Shown piece by piece: positions 37,595 through 46,351 of a stretch of DNA of 64,000 nucleotides. The stretch's first letter is position 1; each line of letters starts with the position of its first letter. Made by a program: the position numbers and the translations under genes. Source of the stretch: Natronosalvus rutilus (lineage in GTDB: Archaea; Halobacteriota; Halobacteria; Halobacteriales; Natrialbaceae); assembly GCF_024204665.1 (NCBI RefSeq), contig NZ_CP100355.1, positions 2,089,451-2,153,450 on the forward strand, written 5' to 3'. The notes beneath the pieces were generated by a model. That model was not told the origin of the DNA, did not search any database, and was given only the letters and a program-made list of their open reading frames with translations.

Positions 37595-37632
37595 TGGCCA
37601 CCTCGGGAGGGGGAGGGTGGGAGAGGTGGCCA
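37595..37632. other. 10-bp inverted repeat with a G-quadruplex motif as its loop
   Basis: The left arm TGGCCACCTC (37595-37604) and right arm GAGGTGGCCA (37623-37632) are perfect inverted copies. The 18-base loop between them is GGGAGGGGGAGGGTGGGA, four G runs separated by single bases, a textbook parallel G-quadruplex. The whole lies in the 419-base gap between maeB and a convergent glycosyltransferase gene, where no firm gene is present. The combined cruciform/quadruplex design is unlikely to be chance and may act in termination, protein binding or genome stability. Confidence 0.75.
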
Positions 37633-37642
37633 GATTCGATCG

Positions 37643-37864
37643 TCAACGGGTGAATTCCAAGCGGTCTGTGTCCTCTCGCGCTCGAGGTTTCAGACCAATT
37701 TGAAAGTCACCGACAGACACAAAGAACGTTGACCTGTCATATTCAAGCACCCGTTTATACGGCGCTACGTCCTGGATTTCAGCCCGTAGATCCGATTGTC
37801 CGAGTTCGATGCTCGATTCGGCAGTTCGCCGTCTCCTGACCGGGGGCCACACGTCGAGTAGCAC
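37643..37864 (-). CDS. Doubtful small hypothetical ORF
   Basis: A 73-codon GTG-started reading frame with a fairly natural composition (RAEIQDVAPYKRVLEYDRST, then FFVSVGDFQIGLKPR). It has no family match and no clear promoter; its start is only 17 bases after the glycosyltransferase stop. It could be a small gene or the end of a decayed one. The local G+C content is slightly below that of its neighbours. Confidence 0.28.
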   Translation of the reverse strand: MLLDVWPPVRRRRTAESSIELGQSDLRAEIQDVAPYKRVLEYDRSTFFVSVGDFQIGLKPRAREDTDRLEFTR

Positions 37865-37881
37865 CGTTCACTCTACGCAGG

Positions 37882-38622
37882 TCATCCAAACACGCGGCCG
37901 ACGTCGAGTCTCACGTAGTGCCAGAGCGTGCCCGTCAGACCGGTCGCCGCGATCCGTCGACCCGACGTCTCGACCAGCACTCGTGGACAGTACCCCGTCG
38001 GAAACGAGCGCGCGAGCGCCCGACTGAACGCCGTGTCCTCGTTGGCGACCGGCGGAAAGCCGCCGACCGCCTCGAACGCGTTGCGGTGGACGAACGTGTT
38101 GAACCCCGGCAGGACCGGCCGCTCGAGCCGCGGGAACGCATAGTTGATCGTCGCTTCCATGCACTTCGCCCGGAGGGGGCCGGTCACCCGACAGCGCGAG
38201 GAGGCCGCAGCGAGCCCCTCGGCCTCGACGAACCCGAGCATCCGGGTCAGGTACGAGGCACGAACCTCGGTGTCGGCGTCGACGAAGGCGAGCCACTCGC
38301 CCTCGGCCTGGCGTGCGCCGCGGTTTCGCCCCGCCGCGATTCCGTCGGCCGGGGCGGAGACGACCGTCACGTCGTACTCGCGGGCGACGTCTCGAGTGGT
38401 GTCACTCGAGTCGCCGTCCACGACGATCACCTCGTAGTCGTAGGCGGTGTCCAGAGCCTCGATGCTCGAGAGGGCCCCCCGGATGTACTCGGCCTCGTTT
38501 CGCGCGGGGACGACGAAGCTCACCAGGGGTCGACTCGAGCGGTCGGCGTGTCTGGCGCGTTGGCCGTCAGTACGGTCGTCCGCGTCGGTACGTTCGGGCT
38601 CGTCACCGCCGTCTGCACGCAT
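37882..38622 (-). CDS. Family 2 glycosyltransferase
   Basis: A 246-residue enzyme with a GT-A fold. After a 30-residue charged N-terminus come the sugar-nucleotide site FVVPARNEAEYIRGALSSIE, VIVVDGDSSDTT, and the metal-binding FVDADTEVR. There is no clear membrane helix, so it probably works on the inner face of the membrane on lipid-linked or protein acceptors. The start MRADGGDEPERT is preferred to a basic upstream extension. Donor and acceptor cannot be read from the sequence. No other glycosylation genes are adjacent. Confidence 0.83.
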   Translation of the reverse strand: MRADGGDEPERTDADDRTDGQRARHADRSSRPLVSFVVPARNEAEYIRGALSSIEALDTAYDYEVIVVDGDSSDTTRDVAREYDVTVVSAPADGIAAGRNRGARQAEGEWLAFVDADTEVRASYLTRMLGFVEAEGLAAASSRCRVTGPLRAKCMEATINYAFPRLERPVLPGFNTFVHRNAFEAVGGFPPVANEDTAFSRALARSFPTGYCPRVLVETSGRRIAATGLTGTLWHYVRLDVGRVFG

Positions 38623-38987
38623 CTCGCGTCTCCGGTCGTCTATAGTGTGCAACCCCGTCGACCGCCGCCTCGAACGTCGCATCTACGACCCAGGTCTCGA
38701 GGCACTGACTTATACTGTCGGCTCTTCGTTCGACCGTCGGTTCAGGTCGTCGGCCCAGATCGACGTTCGGGTCATCTATCCAGGTCGACGTTCGGATCGA
38801 GAGACGGTGTCACGGTGTTCTCCGGTTGTGATCGGAGAGTGGTCAAGTAGTGATCGGGTAGTAATCGGATAGTGTATTGATAAGTTGCGCACAATATTTG
38901 CCGCGAGCCACTCTCGAGGGTCCCGAGAGCGCCGATTTGCGCCTCTCGTGCGAAACGTTAAAACGTCAGTCTTGCGAGTTCACGGGT
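38623..38987. other. Divergent intergenic region of 365 bases
   Basis: Between the glycosyltransferase and the ABC importer operon. It holds a repeat cluster near the importer side (38826-38874) and a TATA-like ACGTTAAAAC about 27 bases before the importer ATG, so a leaderless start. A TTATACTG near 38711 may serve the leftward gene. No gene is visible. Confidence 0.5.
38826..38874 (+). repeat. Degenerate direct repeats upstream of the amino-acid importer
   Basis: Three imperfect copies of a (T)AGT(G/A)ATCGG(G/A)TAGT unit occur in 49 bases: GTGATCGGAGAGTGG, TAGTGATCGGGTAG and TAGTAATCGGATAGTG. They are 80 bases upstream of the promoter and could be activator sites, or a slippage product. Confidence 0.45.
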
Positions 38988-39776
38988 ATGACTCGCAGAT
39001 TCGACATGGATCGCCGTGCGTACCTGAAGACTGTCGGCGCGGCCGGGGCGACCGCCGGCGTCGCCGGCTGCCTCGGCGACGTTCTCGGTGGTGGGGACGA
39101 GGACGTGATCGTCCCTGGCACCGCATCTGGATTCGCACCGTTCGAGTTCATCAACGAGGACGACGAACTCGTCGGATTCGACATCGACCTCGCCGAGGAA
39201 ACCATCGACCGGGCCGGCTACGAGGTCGGCGACTGGACCGACACCGAGTTCGACTCGCTGATTCCGTCGCTCACGGAGGGGAACATCGACTTCATCGCCG
39301 CCGGGATGACGATCAACGAGGAGCGCCAGGAAGCGATCGCGTTCTCGGACCCCTACTACGAGTCCGACCAGGCCGTGCTCGTCGCCGCCGGCAGTGACGT
39401 CGACGCGAGCGCGGTCGAAGACCTCGAGGGCCTCATCGTGGGCGCACAGGGCGGAACGACCGGTCTGGACGAAGCCGAGGCACTCGTCGAAGAGGGCATC
39501 CTCGAGGAAGACGACCTCCGCCAGTACGACAACTACCCGCTGGCAGTCGAGGACCTCGAGAACGGGAACGTCGACGCAATCATCATCGACATCCCCGTCG
39601 CACAGAACTTCGCGTCCGGGCGGGACGTCGAAGTCGCGTTCGAGATCGAAACCGGCGAGGTGTTCGGGTTCGGTATGCGCCAGGACGACGACCGCCTCGG
39701 CGACATCAACGACGCGCTCGGGGAGATTCGAGACGACGGCACCTACGAGGATCTCATCGAAACCTGGTTCGAGTAA
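38988..39776 (+). CDS. Amino-acid ABC transporter substrate-binding lipoprotein
   Basis: A 262-residue family 3 extracellular solute-binding protein. The Tat signal DRRAYLKTVGAAGATAGVAGC ends in a lipobox Cys, so it is lipid-anchored outside the membrane. The mature part shows the ligand-binding pattern GFAPFEFINEDDELVGFDIDLAEE and the late GMRQDDDRLGDINDAL. The ORF extends 37 codons upstream, but the ATG at 38988 gives the signal and lies 27 bases after the TATA-like box. It is first in a four-gene operon; the ligand is probably a polar amino acid. Confidence 0.92.
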   Translation: MTRRFDMDRRAYLKTVGAAGATAGVAGCLGDVLGGGDEDVIVPGTASGFAPFEFINEDDELVGFDIDLAEETIDRAGYEVGDWTDTEFDSLIPSLTEGNIDFIAAGMTINEERQEAIAFSDPYYESDQAVLVAAGSDVDASAVEDLEGLIVGAQGGTTGLDEAEALVEEGILEEDDLRQYDNYPLAVEDLENGNVDAIIIDIPVAQNFASGRDVEVAFEIETGEVFGFGMRQDDDRLGDINDALGEIRDDGTYEDLIETWFE

Positions 39777-39782
39777 CGACAA

Positions 39783-40499
39783 ATGGACCCCGTCGTCTTG
39801 CAGGCGAGCGACTGGCAGTTCGTCGCCTCGAGCTGGGATTTTCTCCTCCTGGGCACGATCGTTACGATCTTGCTCACGGTCACGAGCCTCACGCTCGGCT
39901 TCCTGTCGGGATTCCCGGCGGGCGCCGTAGAGGTATACGGCTCGGGCTGGCTCCGGGAGACGGTGAGCACCGTCGGCGTCGTCCTCCGGGGGACCCCCAT
40001 CGTCGTTTTGATCGTCCTCTTTTACTTCGGGTTGCCGATCCCTCGACTCGGGACGATTCCGGGGCTCGACGTAGGCCTGGAGGCGTTTATCGCCGCGACG
40101 CTCGCGCTCGGCCTTCGAAGCGGCGCCTACCAGGCGCAGGTGTTCAGAGGCGCGATCCAGTCGATCAGCGAGGGCCAGATGGAAGCCGCACGGTCGGTCG
40201 GGATGACGAAAATAGGGGCGATTCGTCACGTGATCTTCCCGCAGGCGGTCCGCCGATCGATTCCCGGCTTCCAGAACGAGTTTACGATCGTCCTCAAGGA
40301 CACGAGCGTCGCCTTCGCCATCGGGCTCGCGGAGTTGCTCACCCGCGCGGAGCAACTCTACCTCCGGCCCGGACGCGACACGGCCGTCATGGAGGTCATC
40401 ATCGCCATCAGCCTGATCTACTTCGTGTTGACGTTCGTGACGAACCGCTCGCTCGACCGCTTGCACGACCGCTACGCGATTCCCGGAGGAAACGACTGA
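39783..40499 (+). CDS. Amino-acid ABC transporter permease
   Basis: A 238-residue HisM/GlnP-type permease with about five membrane helices. The conserved cytoplasmic EAA-like loop is EGQMEAARSVGMTKIGAIRHVIFPQA. The N-terminal TVTSLTLGFLSGFPAGAVEVYG and RGTPIVVLIVLFYFGLP are family-typical. It begins six bases after the binding protein and ends four bases before the ATPase. It probably pairs with the second permease at 41232-42179 to form a heterodimeric channel. Confidence 0.93.
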   Translation: MDPVVLQASDWQFVASSWDFLLLGTIVTILLTVTSLTLGFLSGFPAGAVEVYGSGWLRETVSTVGVVLRGTPIVVLIVLFYFGLPIPRLGTIPGLDVGLEAFIAATLALGLRSGAYQAQVFRGAIQSISEGQMEAARSVGMTKIGAIRHVIFPQAVRRSIPGFQNEFTIVLKDTSVAFAIGLAELLTRAEQLYLRPGRDTAVMEVIIAISLIYFVLTFVTNRSLDRLHDRYAIPGGND

Positions 40500-40503
40500 G
40501 CCT

Positions 40504-41235
40504 ATGAGTCTGTTACGCGTCGACCACGTCGACAAATCCTACGGCGACGAGGAGGTACTGCACGACGTCAGCTTCGAGATGGAGTCCCAGGACGTCGAAG
40601 TGATCGTCGGCCCCAGCGGGTCGGGGAAGTCGACCCTGCTCCGGTGTGTAAACCGACTCACCGAGATCGACGACGGCGCCATCTACCTCGACGACGTCGA
40701 AATCCACGACATCGACGAGAACGACCTCCGGCGGCGCGTCGGCATGGTCTTCCAGGACTTCAGCCTCTTCGCCCACCGGACGGCGCGAGGCAACATCACC
40801 CTCGGGCTCGAGGAGGTCCTCGGGCTCTCGAGCGAGGAAGCCGACGCCAGAGCCATGGACTACCTCGAGCGCGTCGGACTCGAGCCCCAGGCCGACTCCT
40901 ACCCCGCCGAGCTGTCGGGCGGCCAGCAACAGCGCGTCGGCATCGCTCGTGCGCTCGCGATGGACCCCGAACTCATCCTCTTCGACGAGCCGACCAGTGC
41001 ACTTGACCCCGAACTCATCGGCGAGGTGCTCGCGGTCATGAAAGACCTCGCCGACGAGGGGATGACCATGCTCTGTGTCACCCACGAGATGGGTTTCGCC
41101 CGCTCGGCCGCCACGACGCTGACGTTCCTGGACGAAGGACGGATCGTCGAGCGCGGCCCGCCCGAGGCGCTGTTCGACGACCCGGAACACGATCGCACCG
41201 CCGCCTTCCTCGGCGACCTCACCGTCCACCGATGA
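40504..41235 (+). CDS. Amino-acid ABC transporter ATP-binding protein
   Basis: A 243-residue GlnQ-type ATPase. It shows Walker A GPSGSGKST (near 38), the Q loop FQDFSLFAHRTA, the signature LSGGQQQRVGIARAL, Walker B LILFDEPTSALDP and the switch His in CVTHEMGFA. It powers the importer from the cytoplasmic side. Its stop overlaps the start of the second permease by four bases (ATGA), showing translational coupling. Confidence 0.96.
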   Translation: MSLLRVDHVDKSYGDEEVLHDVSFEMESQDVEVIVGPSGSGKSTLLRCVNRLTEIDDGAIYLDDVEIHDIDENDLRRRVGMVFQDFSLFAHRTARGNITLGLEEVLGLSSEEADARAMDYLERVGLEPQADSYPAELSGGQQQRVGIARALAMDPELILFDEPTSALDPELIGEVLAVMKDLADEGMTMLCVTHEMGFARSAATTLTFLDEGRIVERGPPEALFDDPEHDRTAAFLGDLTVHR

Positions 41236-42179
41236 GCACGCTCGAGGAGGCTCGCGGCTCGGCGGTCGACACCCTCCCCGGTCGGCGACGGCTCGTCGTC
41301 GGCGCCATCGGGATCGTCTTCTGGACGTGGTTGCTCGCCCGCTGGGCCTACCACAACGCGTGGCTCGACAGCCTGTTCACCGCCGTCGGGTTCCCGGACC
41401 TGATCCGTTCGGAGCAGGGAGTCAGCCAGCGCGAGCCCTGGCTCCCCCTCGAGCCGTTCGAATCGTTCGACCTCGTGAGCCTGGCGATCGAGTCGGCGCC
41501 GTCGCTGGCGGCAGGTGCGTTCATCACCGTCTACCTGACGGTCCTCTCGATGCTCTTCGGCCTGGTGATCGCCGTCCCCCTCGCCGTCGCGCGAACGTAC
41601 GGCGGCCCGATCCTCAGCCGGGTCTCGCTGGCCTACACCGAACTCATCCGCGGGACGCCCCTGCTCGCCCAGCTCTTCTTCCTCTACTTCGGCTTGCCGC
41701 TGGCGAGCGCATTCGACTCGATCGGCTTCGTCGGCCAGGGTGGGATTCCGCGGGCCGCCATCTTCGTCGCCATCGTCGGCTTCACGATCAACTCCTCGGC
41801 CTACCAGGCCGAGTACATCCGGGCGGCCCTGCAGTCGGTCGACCCCGGACAGCTCACGGCGGCCAGAGCCGTCGGCCTCTCGAGGACGGAGGGCATCCGT
41901 CACGTCGTCCTCCCACAGGGACTCCGGTTCGCGATTCCGGGCTGGACCAACGAGTTCATCTACCTCATCAAGTACTCTTCCCTGGCGGCGTTCATCACCG
42001 TCCCTGAACTGTTTCGCCAGGCCAGGAACATCGGCTCGGATACGTTCCAGTTCACCAACATCTACATCGTCGTCGCGCTGTTTTACCTCGCGCTGGTGCT
42101 CACGACGTCGCTCGCGATGGCCCGCCTCGAGCGAACGGTTGCGATTCCGGGACTGGGGACGGCATCGGGACGGGACTAG
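41232..42179 (+). CDS. Second amino-acid ABC transporter permease, N-terminally extended
   Basis: A 315-residue permease, longer than the first by an N-terminal helix and an external segment (IGIVFWTWLLARWAYHNAWL, residues about 20-80). It has the EAA-like loop TAARAVGLSRTEGIRHVVLPQGLRFAIPGW and RGTPLLAQLFFLYFGLPLAS. This is the last gene of the operon and is followed by a T-run terminator. The two unequal permeases imply an asymmetric channel, as in histidine and lysine importers. Confidence 0.93.
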   Translation: MSTLEEARGSAVDTLPGRRRLVVGAIGIVFWTWLLARWAYHNAWLDSLFTAVGFPDLIRSEQGVSQREPWLPLEPFESFDLVSLAIESAPSLAAGAFITVYLTVLSMLFGLVIAVPLAVARTYGGPILSRVSLAYTELIRGTPLLAQLFFLYFGLPLASAFDSIGFVGQGGIPRAAIFVAIVGFTINSSAYQAEYIRAALQSVDPGQLTAARAVGLSRTEGIRHVVLPQGLRFAIPGWTNEFIYLIKYSSLAAFITVPELFRQARNIGSDTFQFTNIYIVVALFYLALVLTTSLAMARLERTVAIPGLGTASGRD

Positions 42180-42195
42180 AGCGAACGAGAACTGA

Positions 42196-42200
42196 TTTTT
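42196..42200 (+). terminator. T-run terminator of the amino-acid importer operon
   Basis: Five consecutive T in CTGATTTTTGG, starting 17 bases after the second permease stop, the usual haloarchaeal terminator type. The remaining 220 bases to the next (convergent) gene contain no gene. Confidence 0.5.
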
Positions 42201-42427
42201 GGACGGAGGGCGTAGGCTCGAGCGGCCGATGACGACGTACTCGCTCCGAACCGGACTCGGCACCCGGTGGTGACGAGCCCTATGAGTGCCGAGGCCACCG
42301 ATTTCCTCGAGGTTTTTGGCTACGCGGGCCCAACGTGAATAGAGACGAGTCGTCCGCATCGAAGGCAGATCGACTCCCTGGAATTTCGAAAGCAGTCCGC
42401 TCCGCTCCGTTCGGACAGTCGATCGAC

Positions 42428-44503
42428 TCAGAGCTTCTGGGCCTCGCGCGCCTGAGCGGACCGACGTTTGGCCTGCTCAAGGCGGCGTTCGGTCGCGCGG
42501 ACCCGTGTCGGCGGAAGCGAATCGCTGGCCTCCACCAGCCGCGCTTCGACGGTTTCCAGGCGGGTCGCCACCGCGTCGAGACTCCGGTTCGCACCGCCCC
42601 GATCGCCCGACTCGGCGCGCGTTGCGGCTCGGCGGGCGGCGTCCACGACGGCCTCGAGCGCTTGCGAAAGTCCCTGAATCGCATTTTCCCGGCCCTGGTC
42701 GTCGGATGCGTCCGAGTCGTCGGTCGCCACACCGACACGGGTCTCCTCGGCGAGGTCCGCGAGGTAGGTTGCAAGGGGGGTCTTGCCCGTCCGCGGCTCG
42801 TCGATGTGCACTCGTTCCTCATCGCCGGGGTTGACGCGGAACGCGCCGACCTCGCCGTCGCTGTCGCGAATTTCGGTCGTGAATGCTCCGCCGCGGTGGA
42901 CGTACACCGCGTCGGGGCCGGACAGCGGGGCGTCGTACAGCCGTCCGGCGAAGTCGTCCTCGACCGCGAGGGTGGTGAGGTTGCTGTCGGCGTCGTCGGG
43001 ATCGATCTCGAGTTTCGTGGCGTTCTCGCGGGCCACGGTGGGGATTTCGCCGTTGACGCCGGCGATCGTTGTGTCGCCGTCGTCGGAGACTGTGATCGTC
43101 TCGCTGTGGGGAGCGACGCCAGCGCCGTTTATCGTCAGGGTGTGCTCGCCCTCGGGGACGTCCTGGAGGACGGCGATTCCCTGGAACGTCGGTACCGCTT
43201 CGGGGTCGCTCTGGAGCAGTGCGAGCATCTCGATCGTCGAGGATTCGGTGGTCAGCCCTTCGTCTTCTGGGGCGTCGTCGGAAGCCACCACGTTCGTGAT
43301 GCCGGCGACGATCTGGTTGACTGGCGAGGGGTCACTGATAGCGTCGTATCGATCTGAAAGCGCCTGACGGTGTCTAATTTCGGTGATGTCGCTTGCTGGT
43401 TCGTCGTACCGGGCCCCTTTCCAGGGGACGCCGGTCGTCGTGAGGTGGCCGGCCATGGCGTCCTCCGCGAACTCCGGAATGGCGAACTCGAAGCTCAGTT
43501 GCGGCCCCGTGAATTCCTCGATGTGTTCGAGTTCGGCCGTCGGGACCAGTTCGTACGCTACGTCGGGGTCTGCCCCCTCACGTCCCCGGTACTCGAAACG
43601 GTAGCCTGACTCTCGGCCCGGAAGGTCTGTCGGCGGCGACTGGAGCGTGTCGAACGAGCGGACGGTCAACTCGTCGGGAACGAGATCCGAGGCGTCGACT
43701 GACGGAAGCCGCTCGTGTTCGTAGATCGGTTCGCCCTCGAGTTCGGGGACCGCAAACGGGAGCGCCAACCCCTCGTCGCGCGGGAGGCCGTAAGCCAGCG
43801 GAATTGCCGCGACGTCCTCGAGGCTCTCGACGACGCTATTGGTGATGTCGGCTACGTCGTCGTCTATGGGAAACCGCTGGAAGTGTTCGGCGTCGGCGTT
43901 GATCGAGAGGGCACTAGAGTGCGAACCGAGTTCCGAGAGGATCCGCGGTCGCTGTTCGGGGTCGGGGTCGAGGAACTCGTTGTTCGGCACCGATCGGGAG
44001 TGGGAACTGGCGACGTACAGTTGCGGTTCGTCGGTGTCGGTGTCGACGAACACCTGCAGGACCTCCCAGTCGTGCCAATGGAAGTTCGTAGTGAACTGAT
44101 CGAAGACGGAGTAACACCAGAACTGAACGACTACCAGCGGCGAATCGTCGTACTCGACGGCGTGGTAGAACACTGTTGGGTCAGGCGGTTTTCGTCCGTC
44201 ACCATCGTTCCGACGCTTCACATACCCGTCGAAGGCGTCGAATCCATCCACGGCGAATTCGCCATCCCGCTCGCTCTCGTATCGTCGGGGGTCTGTCGGG
44301 AACCACTGCTCGTGGCGGTCGAAGTACACCGTCGGTGCGAACCGTTCGGCGAGTGAGCGCGCCCGTTCGTCGTCGAGGTTCGAGGTTGCGTTATCAGCGC
44401 TCCGTTCGAACAGTGAACAGCCCGCCAGTGACGCGGCCGCCCCGCTCGCAACTGTCCCGAGTACTGTCCGTCGGTCGATCGACAGATCGGTGTCTTTGCT
44501 CAT
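42428..44503 (-). CDS. Tat lipoprotein with a VPS62-like domain and helical C-terminus
   Basis: A 691-residue exported protein. The signal DRRTVLGTVASGAAASLAGC ends in a lipobox Cys. The segment LAERFAPTVYFDRHEQWFPT, followed by VVVQFWCYSVFDQFTTNFHWHDWEVLQVFVD, resembles VPS62-like domains of fungal and bacterial secreted proteins (YAP...HxGDWE pattern). The middle has a beta-rich carboxypeptidase-regulatory-like part. The last 90 residues are an Arg/Ala/Glu-rich helix pair that may be coiled coil. The function is unknown; the family name rests on motif resemblance only. A metzincin-like membrane protein gene lies 303 bases upstream on the same strand. Confidence 0.7.
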   Translation of the reverse strand: MSKDTDLSIDRRTVLGTVASGAAASLAGCSLFERSADNATSNLDDERARSLAERFAPTVYFDRHEQWFPTDPRRYESERDGEFAVDGFDAFDGYVKRRNDGDGRKPPDPTVFYHAVEYDDSPLVVVQFWCYSVFDQFTTNFHWHDWEVLQVFVDTDTDEPQLYVASSHSRSVPNNEFLDPDPEQRPRILSELGSHSSALSINADAEHFQRFPIDDDVADITNSVVESLEDVAAIPLAYGLPRDEGLALPFAVPELEGEPIYEHERLPSVDASDLVPDELTVRSFDTLQSPPTDLPGRESGYRFEYRGREGADPDVAYELVPTAELEHIEEFTGPQLSFEFAIPEFAEDAMAGHLTTTGVPWKGARYDEPASDITEIRHRQALSDRYDAISDPSPVNQIVAGITNVVASDDAPEDEGLTTESSTIEMLALLQSDPEAVPTFQGIAVLQDVPEGEHTLTINGAGVAPHSETITVSDDGDTTIAGVNGEIPTVARENATKLEIDPDDADSNLTTLAVEDDFAGRLYDAPLSGPDAVYVHRGGAFTTEIRDSDGEVGAFRVNPGDEERVHIDEPRTGKTPLATYLADLAEETRVGVATDDSDASDDQGRENAIQGLSQALEAVVDAARRAATRAESGDRGGANRSLDAVATRLETVEARLVEASDSLPPTRVRATERRLEQAKRRSAQAREAQKL

Positions 44504-44806
44504 TCGTCATCAACTGCAGGTCCTGATGACGGCAGTCCATCCACACGTATCGTCCGGCACGGCCGTACGGTTCCACATCGTCTAGGAACCACCGTGGCGG
44601 GAGTACGGATAGGCTTTCTGGAGTTACACAAAGCCGGACGTGACCCAATCTCGCATTGGTAGGACTACTGTACGAGCGAACACTACAGAAACTGAACACA
44701 GCGGCTGTGAATAGTAGACCAGTCGTGAGTGCCGGCGCCATCGAATTACTAGTCCTACTTCTCGTCCTCCCAGGGAAATCGGCGCATTCGAATTCGGATG
44801 AGGAGG
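44504..44806. other. Intergenic region of 303 bases
   Basis: Upstream of the VPS62-like lipoprotein gene. It is somewhat richer in A+T than its flanks. ORFs of about 60 codons on both strands end in or overlap the neighbours and lack promoters. One short leftward frame reads MRRFPWEDEK and stops. No feature can be supported with confidence. Confidence 0.4.
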
Positions 44807-46072
44807 CTACGGACGATCGGGAAACAGTGCGAGGTGGCTGATGATGAGCCGACTCTCCAGCCCGCCCGCCAACGCGCCCGAAAGTACCCCGATGGTGCTG
44901 ATGAACGCACCGGTCCGGACGAGATCGACGAAGCCCACGGCCGGCTCCTCGAGACTCGGCCAGTTGGACATCAGATTCGGCGGAAAGACGACCAGTTCGA
45001 TGACGAGGATGATCGCCCACACGAGCCCGAATAAGCCGACCATCGCCAGAAGGAGGACGAAGAAGACAGTGACGTTGACTAGGGCCGTGTGTTCGGTGAC
45101 GATCCGATGTCGCTTCCGCGGGAAGGAGAGGTTCTGGACGAACAGGAGGTAGAGCGTTGCCGTGAAGATACTGACGACTGCGAACAGTGCTGCCGTCACG
45201 TTGGTCATGTGGAAACCGACGTCCCAGGATTCGGCGCTGAAGACGATGACGAGCGTCGGTGCCAGCGCGGCCGTCGACAGCTTTGGTAACGAGAGCGGCA
45301 ACAACGGTGCCCGACTGTTACCGAGCGCCTGCAGGACTCGTTTGGGGTTTCGGACGGCACTGGCCGCGTGGAAGACGAGACGCGCTACCAGGCCGCGCGG
45401 GCGGGCCTCGGCTGCGGGAAGCTCCGCGGCGATCCGATGGAGATATCGCTCGACGTCCGCGTCGAACGGCGGCACGGCCCGTCGGTCCGGATCGAACTGG
45501 AACGGCTCCATGACGCCCCCGTCGGCGTCGCGGTGACGAGCACCCAGCATGTGCCCGACGAGGTGGACCACGAGCGTCGCCGTATTCCAGCGGACGGCGT
45601 CGTCCTCGAGCGAGCGTCGAGGTTCGTTGCGGGGCGCATTGCGGAGGTTGTTCGTCGAGACGACCGCGACGCGAGAGAGCGGCGACGCCAGTCCGGGGAC
45701 GAACCGCTCCTTGCTCGAGACGAGCGGAACGTCCGTCACGACGAGGATCAAGTCGTACGGCCCCTCGACCATCTGGTGCGTGGCGCGGTCGAGGAACTCC
45801 GAAGGCCGTCGCTTGTCGTGATCTGCGAGCGGTACCGCGTCCTCGAGGTAGAACCGCCAGGTGACGTCCGTGACCGACGCGAATTCGTCGACCGTATCTT
45901 CGGAGGTTTGCGTCGCAAACGACTGGAGTTGGTCCGGGTCGGTTCCCGGCGCGTGTGCGACCAGCACCCCCACGTCGACTTGCAACCCGGTCGAACCCTC
46001 GCACTCGGCCGCCACGAGCGTCGGCCCGTCGCGGTCGCCCGATAGAGAACGACACATCGTCCGACGGTTCAT
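44807..46072 (-). CDS. Membrane protein with a metzincin-like domain lacking the catalytic Glu
   Basis: A 421-residue protein. Residues about 15-240 are a soluble domain with HLVGHMLGARH at 170-180 and a following GGVMEPFQF that could be the Met-turn. The three zinc-binding histidines of HExxHxxGxxH are kept, but the catalytic Glu is replaced by Leu171, so peptidase activity is unlikely. Four or five membrane segments follow (LAPTLVIVFSA, AALFAVVSIFTATLYLLFV, TVFFVLLLAMVGLFGLVWAIIL, AFISTIGVLSGALAGGL). It may be a zinc-binding sensor or a dead protease. A starting point other than the first ATG is possible. Confidence 0.68.
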   Translation of the reverse strand: MNRRTMCRSLSGDRDGPTLVAAECEGSTGLQVDVGVLVAHAPGTDPDQLQSFATQTSEDTVDEFASVTDVTWRFYLEDAVPLADHDKRRPSEFLDRATHQMVEGPYDLILVVTDVPLVSSKERFVPGLASPLSRVAVVSTNNLRNAPRNEPRRSLEDDAVRWNTATLVVHLVGHMLGARHRDADGGVMEPFQFDPDRRAVPPFDADVERYLHRIAAELPAAEARPRGLVARLVFHAASAVRNPKRVLQALGNSRAPLLPLSLPKLSTAALAPTLVIVFSAESWDVGFHMTNVTAALFAVVSIFTATLYLLFVQNLSFPRKRHRIVTEHTALVNVTVFFVLLLAMVGLFGLVWAIILVIELVVFPPNLMSNWPSLEEPAVGFVDLVRTGAFISTIGVLSGALAGGLESRLIISHLALFPDRP

Positions 46073-46351
46073 CGTGGGGGGCCTTAACGGCTGGTGGCGA
46101 CGTCCCCGTGTGAGTTCGTGGATAGGCCGACCAACCCTGCCAATTCGAAGCGTACTGATAGCGCGCTACGATCGCGTTCGACTTCATCCCTCTCACGGTC
46201 ACACCACCCGTTCACTCGAGCGACCGCCCCCTCACTCGAAAACCGGTCGTCGGCGTTCCGGGATCGAACTCCTGACGCGCTAGCGCTGAACACATACTTA
46301 TTTGCCCACTCCCTTCCATCGGAACCGATAGAGCCGAACGGCTCAGATATC

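Noticed and set aside
44656-44841. 61-codon plus-strand frame with a hydrophobic segment (IELLVLLLVL)
   Set aside because: No promoter, runs into the antisense end of the metzincin-like gene, and the opposite frame looks equally plausible. Evidence is too weak.
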